Positions 57,718 to 64,000 of a stretch of DNA of 64,000 bases are shown here, piece after piece. Within the stretch, counting starts at the first letter, position 1. Each line of letters opens with the position of its first letter. The notes beneath the pieces were generated by a model. It had not been told where the DNA came from and did not search any database. It saw only the letters and a list, made by a program, of their open reading frames with translations. Position numbers and translations under genes: made by a program. Source of the DNA: Aquirhabdus sp. (GTDB lineage: Bacteria; Pseudomonadota; Gammaproteobacteria; Pseudomonadales; Moraxellaceae). Where the stretch lies: the NCBI GenBank assembly GCA_030149815.1, contig JASLHI010000048.1, positions 1-64,000 of the forward strand, written 5' to 3'.

Positions 57718-58487
57718 GCGCGCATTCCTGTACCACGATGGAGTAGGCGATATGCAAAGAAATACAGCACAACACAGAACAGACTGATGATTCCCATAGA
57801 TAGCCAAACATTGACATCGCTAATCCCCAAAATACCGTAACGGAAGGCATTGACCATATAAACAATTGGGTTAATGAGAGACAATGTTTTCCAGAAAGGG
57901 GAAAGTTGATCCATCGAATAAAATACGCCACCTAAATAAGTCAGCGGAGTTAAGACGAAGGTTGGAACAATACTGACATCGTCAAACGTGCGAGCATAGA
58001 CAGCATTAATAAAGCCGCCCAATGAAAATAGCACTGCTGTAATAAACGCAGTGAAAATTACAACGCCGATGCTGTGTACGTTGAGATGGGTAAAAAATAA
58101 TGATAAGAACGTAACGATAATGGCGACCAGTAAGCCACGAATCACCCCGCCCATGACAAAGCCCAATAAGACAACGTGATGTGGTACAGGGCTGACCAAT
58201 AACTCTTCAATAGAACGTTGGAATTTGACGCCAAAAAAACTTGAAACTACGTTGGCGTAGCTGTTGGTAATAATTGCCATCATCACCAAACCTGGAACGA
58301 TGTACTGCATATAAGTCACGCCGTGCACTGCGCGAACTTGGCTACCCACCAAATTACCAAAAATCACGAAATATAATGTCATCGTAATTGCTGGCGGTAA
58401 CAGCGTTTGTTGCCAAATCCGCATAAAACGACGAACTTCTTTGATGACAATGGTTGTAAATGCGACCCAAAGTTGTGAGCGATTCAT
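57714..58487 (-). CDS. ABC-2 type transporter permease (YadH-like)
   Basis: 257 residues with six membrane helices. ABC-2 signature: FQRSIEELLVSPVPHHVVLLGFVMGGVIRG, then FTAFITAVLFSLGGFINAVYARTFDDVSIVPTFVLTPLTYLGGVFYS. This is the YadH type of multidrug or polysaccharide exporter. It pairs with the ATPase immediately upstream, three bases away, and overlaps queF downstream. Substrate unknown. Confidence 0.9.
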   Translation of the reverse strand: MNRSQLWVAFTTIVIKEVRRFMRIWQQTLLPPAITMTLYFVIFGNLVGSQVRAVHGVTYMQYIVPGLVMMAIITNSYANVVSSFFGVKFQRSIEELLVSPVPHHVVLLGFVMGGVIRGLLVAIIVTFLSLFFTHLNVHSIGVVIFTAFITAVLFSLGGFINAVYARTFDDVSIVPTFVLTPLTYLGGVFYSMDQLSPFWKTLSLINPIVYMVNAFRYGILGISDVNVWLSMGIISLFCVVLYFFAYRLLHRGTGMRA

Positions 58488-58490
58488 GAC

Positions 58491-59420
58491 TTATCCTTTT
58501 AAATTCTTTTCAACCAAACCGACGAAGAGTTCTTCAAGTCGATTGGATTTATTACGCATACTGGAAATTAAAATGCCATGTTGACTGAGCATGCCAAACG
58601 CATCATTTAATGAATAGTTCTTTTGTAGCGACAATTCGATCGTTTGTGGATCAGTTTGCTGGAGAGTAATTCCAGGTAAATCTAAAGCGGGAAGTGCAGC
58701 GAGTGGCTCACGTAAATCCAACACAAAAGTCTCGACATTCAAAGATGCAAGCAAGCTCTTCATGTCGGTATCTTCTTTGATCTCGCCTTTATCAATAATC
58801 GCAATGCGCTTACATAAGACTTCCGCTTCTTCGAGATAATGCGTGGTCAGAATAATCGATGTACCTTGTGCATTGAGTTCAGTTAAAAAATCCCACATCG
58901 AACGGCGTAGTTCGATATCTACACCAGCAGTTGGCTCGTCCAAAATAAGCATGCGTGGTTCATGCACCATTGCACGAGCAATCATCAATCTGCGTTTCAT
59001 GCCGCCTGATAAGAGGCGAGCTTGAGAGTCACGTTTTTCCCACAGTCCAAGTTTGACGAGGTATTTTTCTGCACGCTGCATAGCGATGTCACGAGGAATA
59101 CCGTAGTAACCTGCTTGAGTGACCAGAATGTCGAATACTTTTTCGAACATACTGAAGTTAAATTCTTGAGGAACAACACCAATGCATTGTTTGGCTTTCG
59201 AAGAATCTTTATCAATGTCATAACCGAAAATGCTGACACTCCCGCTAGTTTTTAGCGTCAGTGAGCTAATGATGCTAATGGTGGTTGATTTACCTGCACC
59301 ATTAGGCCCGAGCAGTGCATAAAAATCACCCGGAGCAACGGTTAGATCAATTCCTTTGAGTGCTTGAAGTCCACTGCCGTATGTTTTGGTTAAATTGCGT
59401 AGAACCAGTGCGTCCGTCAT
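58491..59420 (-). CDS. ABC transporter ATP-binding protein (YadG-like)
   Basis: 309 residues. Walker A GPNGAGKS (38-45), signature LSGGM (137-141), Walker B LILDE (158-162) and a C-terminal ~90-residue extension typical of YadG/CcmA-type export ATPases. It drives the permease downstream. The operon order is ATPase, permease, queF. Confidence 0.92.
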   Translation of the reverse strand: MTDALVLRNLTKTYGSGLQALKGIDLTVAPGDFYALLGPNGAGKSTTISIISSLTLKTSGSVSIFGYDIDKDSSKAKQCIGVVPQEFNFSMFEKVFDILVTQAGYYGIPRDIAMQRAEKYLVKLGLWEKRDSQARLLSGGMKRRLMIARAMVHEPRMLILDEPTAGVDIELRRSMWDFLTELNAQGTSIILTTHYLEEAEVLCKRIAIIDKGEIKEDTDMKSLLASLNVETFVLDLREPLAALPALDLPGITLQQTDPQTIELSLQKNYSLNDAFGMLSQHGILISSMRNKSNRLEELFVGLVEKNLKG

Positions 59421-59732
59421 GACTATCTCTCATTTTTTACGAAAAAGTATCTCTTTGGAGATAGGTAAATACATTTGAGTAATGCGACTGACTGTCTATG
59501 AATCTTGCTGAGATTGAGTGTCAGTTTTCATTAATGATTATACTGAATAAAGTGTTTAAAAAATATTAGCTATTATTATGGATTCACGTTTTGACTATTT
59601 AGTCAGATGTAATAATCAATATCGATAAGATCATTTTTGGCGTGATTTAGTAAGGCTGATTTTCGGCAATAAATTGCATTCCGCACTTTACCTTATGTGG
59701 CTTTTTGCCTATGATGTGCGCCACTTCTTAAT
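59421..59732. other. Intergenic region between ABC operon and tRNA-Arg
   Basis: 312 bases, AT-rich, with no gene-like frame. It contains the divergent promoters of the ABC operon and of tRNA-Arg. Confidence 0.5.
59687..59715 (+). promoter_or_regulatory. Promoter of tRNA-Arg
   Basis: TTTACC at 59687-59692 and TATGAT at 59710-59715 (17-bp spacer), with a GTGCGCC discriminator, about 18 bases before the tRNA. Confidence 0.55.
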
Positions 59733-59809
59733 GCGCCCGTAGCTCAGATGGATAGAGTATCGGTTTCCGAAGCCGAGGGTCGTGGGTTCGACTCCCGCCG
59801 GGCGCACCA
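59733..59809 (+). tRNA. tRNA-Arg (anticodon CCG)
   Basis: 77 bases. Acceptor GCGCCCG/CGGGCGC, then ACCA encoded. Anticodon arm TCGGT-TTCCGAA-GCCGA gives CCG, decoding CGG. T loop TTCGACT. A short T-rich tail follows. Confidence 0.97.
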
Positions 59810-59822
59810 TTCCCTTTTTAAA

Positions 59823-60242
59823 TTAACAACCTTCTAATTCCTTGTCTTTCATTTTATTTAGATTGATCAATGCTTCTTTGAGTTCATCAGTTTGGTCAGC
59901 TCTCCAGTATTTTAATCGAACTGTTCTAGTTCTTTGATCGTATTTTCTTTTGATTCCTAGGCGATCTAAATAAGCGCAATCTTTGGGGTTATTTATATTC
60001 GAGGCACTGAGACTAGATAGATTTATCGCTGGAGCAGTTTGGATCTCAGAAGACTTTATGTCTTTTTTAGCTTGAATTGCTTTTTGGTTGTTGAGACAAG
60101 GTTTGTCACTAAAAGCCATGCGCCCATTTTTGAGCTGGCATTGAAAAAATGTCGGGCTGGCAACAGCGTGGTTTCCAATGATGCTGGTGATTGTGACGAT
60201 AGAGAACAAAAAGTAAGGTGTTGGATTCTTCTTGAGTTTCAT
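59823..60242 (-). CDS. Exported DUF4124-like protein
   Basis: 139 residues. Signal peptide to about AVASP, then a short DUF4124-type module: FFQCQLKNGRMAFSDKPC with two cysteines that probably form a disulfide. The rest is charged (KYDQRTRTVRLKYWRADQTDELKEALINLNKMKDKELEGC) and may be helical. Role unknown. Convergent with tRNA-Arg, 13 bases apart. Confidence 0.65.
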   Translation of the reverse strand: MKLKKNPTPYFLFSIVTITSIIGNHAVASPTFFQCQLKNGRMAFSDKPCLNNQKAIQAKKDIKSSEIQTAPAINLSSLSASNINNPKDCAYLDRLGIKRKYDQRTRTVRLKYWRADQTDELKEALINLNKMKDKELEGC

Positions 60243-60370
60243 TTTTTAATAAGCTTTTAGATATATTTTAAGATAAGTGTGTTTTGTATTTTCATTAAAA
60301 TACTTTTGTGAATCTTTATATGATGTAGAACGTGCCTAATTATAGTATGGATTTATGTGGTTTCAATAAC

Positions 60371-60949
60371 TTAATAATCATGATCAAAAAAATTGTCATT
60401 TTCTTCTAGTAAGCGATTGCTACGAGCAGTTGTCGTGTTTTGAGCAGCTTTTGTATTTTCTGCTTTTGGTGGATGTAAAAATAACGCGAAATCATTGATA
60501 ATTCTTTCTAGCTCAGGTGGATAGGGATATCGGATCACTCTATATCCAGCTTCCATAAGCATCGTGTCGCGTTCGTTGATTTTTGTTGGGCTACTATTTT
60601 GATTTGATTGATTGATTTCGACAATAGAAACGACATTGAAGTCTTTATCCAAAATAACAAAATCGACACAGCAACGATTGATTTTATTGCGTGTTACAAG
60701 TCCACTGGAATTTAGTAATGCCGATAGTGCGACTCGCGGTAGGACAAAGCAGTCGGGAAGTGCTTTACGTAGTTTGAGGAACGTCATTTGTTCGTTCGTT
60801 GATAGGAGTGTTTTGGCTTTCTTAATGGGTGCTTCTTCTTTGTCTTTTCTTTGAAAGGTTGCAACTCTACGGTTTTCTTTATTGGTTGCAGCGGCAATCA
60901 TCACCATCGCAAGGACTGCGATTACTGCCATAATCATTAAGAAGTTCAT
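60371..60949 (-). CDS. Membrane-anchored DUF2726 protein
   Basis: 192 residues. An N-terminal membrane helix (FLMIMAVIAVLAMVMIAAAT) is followed by a DUF2726 domain, a PD-(D/E)xK nuclease-like fold: FLKLRKALPDCFVLPRVALSALL, RCCVDFVILDKDFNVVSIVEINQ, RDTMLMEAGYRVIRYPY. The motif reads E-I-N where E-x-K is expected, so nuclease activity is uncertain. AAGGATC lies before the ATG. Confidence 0.8.
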   Translation of the reverse strand: MNFLMIMAVIAVLAMVMIAAATNKENRRVATFQRKDKEEAPIKKAKTLLSTNEQMTFLKLRKALPDCFVLPRVALSALLNSSGLVTRNKINRCCVDFVILDKDFNVVSIVEINQSNQNSSPTKINERDTMLMEAGYRVIRYPYPPELERIINDFALFLHPPKAENTKAAQNTTTARSNRLLEENDNFFDHDY

Positions 60950-61066
60950 TTTAAGATCCTTCTGTGTTCAATTATTGGAGTATGTTCGGTTATTTTTATG
61001 TGCGGTGTACTGATTTATAGAAGCTATTTTCTCATAAAAATTCAATCATGAGTCACAGAATTATGA

Positions 61067-61408
61067 CTAATGATGCGACTCTCTTTCGACTTTTCGCCCA
61101 TATTCAATGAGTGCTATTTCATAATCTCTTGGATTTTTAAAGTTGTTTTCGGTTGGTGCCGATTTGAGTATTTGATTGAGCTCATCTTGGCGTGTTATGT
61201 ATTTTTGAGTGTTAATGGCATTACCACAAATGAGGAGCGCGATGGTTGATAGACCCAATAAGCCCGCAATCCATGCAAACGTATATAGTCGAAAAAAGAA
61301 AGGATGTTTCCATCTTAAGTATTGTCCAAACTCACGAAGCTGTTTGAAAAATAGATAAATCATCCAAAGTGCAATCAATCCTGCAATAACGGCAAATGCG
61401 TAATACAT
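61067..61408 (-). CDS. Small inner-membrane protein of unknown function
   Basis: 113 residues with two predicted membrane helices (YAFAVIAGLIALWMIYLFF and LYTFAWIAGLLGLSTIALLICG) separated by a basic loop, then a charged cytoplasmic tail. AAGGA at a good distance before 61408 decides the start; the open frame upstream has none. No family recognised. It follows the DUF2726 gene region in the same direction, but a 117-base gap separates them. Confidence 0.65.
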   Translation of the reverse strand: MYYAFAVIAGLIALWMIYLFFKQLREFGQYLRWKHPFFFRLYTFAWIAGLLGLSTIALLICGNAINTQKYITRQDELNQILKSAPTENNFKNPRDYEIALIEYGRKVERESHH

Positions 61409-61747
61409 GATCGAATCCTTAGATATTCTGATTGTCCTTGACAGAGAGTGTAGTACGTTGGTTTCATAATAACAATAACGATACATTTGATCGGAATTAC
61501 AAACGACGTTCCTCTGAAAAATCTGACGTTTTATTTTAGATGGATTAAGAGTACCTAAGTTTTTTGATCTAAATTGGACTTAAAAATAAGCTTTATAGAA
61601 ATGATTTGAATATTTAATAAACAAATTGAGGTTTCATCATGTGGAATAGTGTAGAATTCGCCGCCTGTTTAATGGACTAGCTGCTTGATTACATGACGTA
61701 ATTTTAAAAAGGCAATACATTCAGTTAATTACGTTTGGAGTGGTGCG

Positions 61748-63277
61748 ATGGGCAGTTCACATGGGCAGGCATTTGGTCAATCGATTACTGTAATGGATGC
61801 ATCGGTTATCATTGTTGGTGCTGGATTTAGTGGTATGGCAATGGCCATTGAATTGCAGAAAGCTGGAATCGACTTTCTGATCCTTGAGAAAGGCAGTGAA
61901 TTCGGTGGCAACTGGCGTGACAACACTTATCCTGGTGCTGCGTGCGATGTTCCATCACATATGTACTGCTTGTCTTATGAGCCTTATCGCTGGTCGCGCT
62001 CTTATGCTAAACAACCAGAAATTCTCGATTATCAAAAATACGTCGCAAAAAAATATCATTTATATCGCGATACGCGCTTTAATTCTGCGGTTGCAAGTGC
62101 TGAATACAACGATCAAGAAAACTACTGGACTGTAACAACCACAACGGGTGAGGTGTATCGTGCTCGTGCGATGGTTTCTGCGCGTGGGAATTTGCATATT
62201 CCAACTTATCCAAATATCTCAGGTTTAAACGATTTTAAAGGAAATAAGATTCATTCTGCAGAGTGGGATCATTCTGTCGATTTAACTGGTAAACGTATTG
62301 CATTGGTGGGTACTGGTGCGAGTGCAATTCAGGTTGTTCCTGAGTTGGCAAAAGTTGCTGGTCAGTTGACTGTGTTTCAGCGCACTCCAGCGTGGGTATT
62401 ACCGAAGCTAGACTATCAATATAAAGAAGAAACTCAAGATAGACTTGAAAATAAGCCTTTATCACGCTGGTTATATCGCAAACAAATTTATTGGACATTA
62501 GAAAGTAGTGCGGCGGGTTTTGTCCTTGATCCACGCATTATGAAAATTCCGCAATTACTGGCTCATCAACATTTGCGCGTGGTGAAAAATAAAAAGACTC
62601 GTGCCGCCCTGACGCCAAGTTATACGATGGGTTGTAAGCGTATTTTGATGTCAAACAGCTATTTACAGGCATTTAATCGTCCAAATGTGGCTTTGACTGG
62701 CGCAGTTGAATCCATTACAGAAAATAGTGTAGTTTCGGGTGGTGTTAGCCACGAAGTCGATATTATTGTGTTCTGTACAGGTTTTGACGCAACGAGCCAA
62801 GAAGCCCAGTTTAGTATTAAAGGCAAAGGCGGCTTGGATCTCAGTCAACACTGGGAACAAGGTATGCATGCTTATTTGGGAATTACTACACATAATTTCC
62901 CAAATGCCTATTTTATGTCCGGTCCAAATACGGGGCTTGGACATAACTCGATTATTCTCATGATCGAAGCTCAGGCTCGTTATATCGGTCAAGCATTGAA
63001 GTATATGAAAAATCAAGGCATGGATAGCCTTGAAGTGAAGAAAGAGGATGAAGATCAATTCTGCGAGAAGTTGCATGCTCGGATGGATAAATCAGTCTGG
63101 TCTTCAGGTTGTGCAAGCTGGTATCTGGATGCAAGCGGTAAAAATACGTCAGTTTGGCCAAGCTTTACTTTTGACTATATTTTACGGACTCGTTTGTTTA
63201 ATCCTGATGTCTATGAGTGTAAAGGTGGCGTACCAGAAAGTAAAAACTTACTGAAACGCCTGCTTCAACGCGTCTAA
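61748..63277 (+). CDS. Flavin-containing monooxygenase (Baeyer-Villiger type)
   Basis: 509 residues. FAD site VGAGFSGM (24-29), NADPH site VGTGASAI (188-), and between them the BVMO-type fingerprint FKGNKIHSAEW (163-173, FxGxxxHxxxW). GNWRDNTYPGAACDVPSHMYC is typical of ketone monooxygenases. It may turn ketones into esters, plausibly in the degradation of alkanes or cyclic ketones; the substrate is not readable. GGAG lies before the ATG at 61748. The next gene runs toward it. Confidence 0.9.
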   Translation: MGSSHGQAFGQSITVMDASVIIVGAGFSGMAMAIELQKAGIDFLILEKGSEFGGNWRDNTYPGAACDVPSHMYCLSYEPYRWSRSYAKQPEILDYQKYVAKKYHLYRDTRFNSAVASAEYNDQENYWTVTTTTGEVYRARAMVSARGNLHIPTYPNISGLNDFKGNKIHSAEWDHSVDLTGKRIALVGTGASAIQVVPELAKVAGQLTVFQRTPAWVLPKLDYQYKEETQDRLENKPLSRWLYRKQIYWTLESSAAGFVLDPRIMKIPQLLAHQHLRVVKNKKTRAALTPSYTMGCKRILMSNSYLQAFNRPNVALTGAVESITENSVVSGGVSHEVDIIVFCTGFDATSQEAQFSIKGKGGLDLSQHWEQGMHAYLGITTHNFPNAYFMSGPNTGLGHNSIILMIEAQARYIGQALKYMKNQGMDSLEVKKEDEDQFCEKLHARMDKSVWSSGCASWYLDASGKNTSVWPSFTFDYILRTRLFNPDVYECKGGVPESKNLLKRLLQRV

Positions 63278-63319
63278 GTTCCTCAATCATATAGCACCCA
63301 ATGTCGTGGATGTTGAGTG

Positions 63320-64000
63320 CTATATCGCAAGTCCAACAGTCAGTGTTGATGTATAACCCGTAGAATTATTCCCAGTCATTGTCGCCATTTGATATGTGAC
63401 GCCATCACTAAAAACCATATCTGTTGCATAACTAATTTTTGCTAGATTTGTCACGCTCGCGCTATATGCTGCATCGGTATACACCTGATTGAGTATGGCT
63501 AATGGGAATGTAAACTGCGATGTTTTAATTGCATTTGTTGCGACTGTTGCTTGAGTTAGGCTCGGGTAGACTTCGAAATGTACATGAGTCATGCGACCAC
63601 TATAACATCCCGGAAAAATTGTCTCGAAAGTCACATAGCCATCTGCATCAGCCGCTTGTACGCCTCGTAAGAAGCAATACAACGAGTACTCACCACCTGC
63701 TGTGCAATGCCACAGATAGACCACATAACCAGCAAGCGAAGCGCAGCTTGAGTTTGTGTTGACCAATTTTAACTTGATCGTGAGCGGAACTCCTGTTGCT
63801 GTGCTTGTTGTTGTTAGGCTGGGCTTAATATTACTGCGGACAATTCCCGTTAAGATAAGTGCATTCACTATACGGCCATTGACGGAATTGGTGCCATCAC
63901 CTGGATAAGGACCACCAGTTTCAGTAGGAATAACAGAGCAAGAGGATGTACTGGTTGATGATGAAGTCGTACTGGTGCTTGTGGATGTATCAGACGTTGT
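63320..64000 (-). CDS. Secreted intradiol ring-cleavage dioxygenase-like protein, 5' end beyond window
   Basis: The frame is open from the window edge (64000) to a stop at 63320, 226 residues visible. The first part is a Ser/Thr-rich linker (TSTSTSTTSSSTSTSSC), then IPTETGGPYPGDGTNSVNGR and the intradiol beta-sandwich with GYVVYLWHCTAGGEYSLY (candidate Tyr ligands) and GRMTHVHFEVYP (His ligands). Intracellular dioxygenases of this fold cleave catechol; the extracellular forms are poorly understood. A signal or lipoprotein leader is expected upstream. The GTG at 63868 is internal and not the start. Confidence 0.75.
   Translation of the reverse strand, partial: TTSDTSTSTSTTSSSTSTSSCSVIPTETGGPYPGDGTNSVNGRIVNALILTGIVRSNIKPSLTTTSTATGVPLTIKLKLVNTNSSCASLAGYVVYLWHCTAGGEYSLYCFLRGVQAADADGYVTFETIFPGCYSGRMTHVHFEVYPSLTQATVATNAIKTSQFTFPLAILNQVYTDAAYSASVTNLAKISYATDMVFSDGVTYQMATMTGNNSTGYTSTLTVGLAI

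Noticed and set aside
57717..57807. N-terminal extension of QueF
   Set aside because: It would lie inside the ABC permease gene; the ATGA overlap start gives the normal family length.
1..64000. Prophage, CRISPR array, toxin-antitoxin or defence island
   Set aside because: No integrase, phage structural genes, repeat-spacer pattern or typical toxin-antitoxin pairs were seen.

Overview
The window reads as a stretch of conserved chromosome from a gammaproteobacterium of the family Moraxellaceae, most likely Acinetobacter or a close relative. This is an inference from gene content and order: pyrG-kdsA-eno-ftsB-ispD, an alkane 1-monooxygenase divergent from an AraC-type regulator, recA-recX with no lexA-like box seen, a Gram-negative porin, and moderately AT-rich DNA. 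No 16S rRNA is present, so the genus is not proven. I see no prophage, CRISPR array, plasmid functions or large biosynthetic cluster. Mobile DNA is limited to the end of one IS1595-family (IS1016-like) element at the left edge and a few short palindromic repeats.

Layout. 1-213: IS end. 304-3308: a catalytic and a non-catalytic M16 peptidase in one operon, divergent from ftsY. 5215-7193: a porin and a YccT-like protein facing each other across a bidirectional terminator. 7702-15502: pyrG, kdsA, eno, ftsB, ispD, a DUF945 gene, ispF and a convergent DUF2058 gene. 15773: tRNA-Gly. 15949-20755: an esterase, a large lipoprotein, recX and recA. 20838-23871: a candidate 41-residue membrane protein, a DUF190 PII-like gene, an alkR-like regulator and divergent alkB. 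23941-26644: a Sel1-like secreted protein, an MFS exporter and an NTF2-like protein. 26799-29517: fadH divergent from a PadR regulator. 29571-31399: pdxB coupled to a shrunken EpmA-like pseudoenzyme. 31471-36000: a lipoprotein, argC, a DUF6776-type membrane protein and clpS. 36118-44362: clpA, a Sel1 protein, yffB, a serine hydrolase, an exported phosphatase, GST, glyA and a VOC protein. 44455-46495: rlmA, a TonB-like lipoprotein and an M23 peptidase. 46751-50611: two small paralogues of unknown family, then clpB behind a heat-shock-type promoter. 50789-55246: an unknown exported protein, a Mpo1/DUF962 protein, then rlpA, mltB and rodA. 55283-56763: a tandem pair of unknown ~222-residue paralogues. 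56893-59420: queF with a YadGH-type ABC exporter. 59733: tRNA-Arg. 59823-61408: three small envelope or membrane genes. 61748-64000: a Baeyer-Villiger-type monooxygenase and a truncated secreted intradiol dioxygenase-like protein.

Functional themes. One is hydrocarbon and lipid use: alkB with its regulator, fadH with its PadR regulator, the esterase and the monooxygenase. Another is protein quality control: clpS/clpA, clpB and the M16 pair. Others are cell-wall work (rodA, mltB, rlpA, M23) and basic metabolism (CTP, Kdo, isoprenoids, PLP, arginine, glycine). The best regulatory signals are AraC-type direct repeats in the alkR-alkB gap, two AphA-like palindromes in the padR-fadH gap, a perfect 18-bp palindrome just upstream of the esterase gene, and a sigma32-like promoter before clpB. 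The least explained proteins are the compact EpmA-like protein, the tandem 55283-56763 pair, the 46751/47297 paralogues and the 41-residue membrane ORF.
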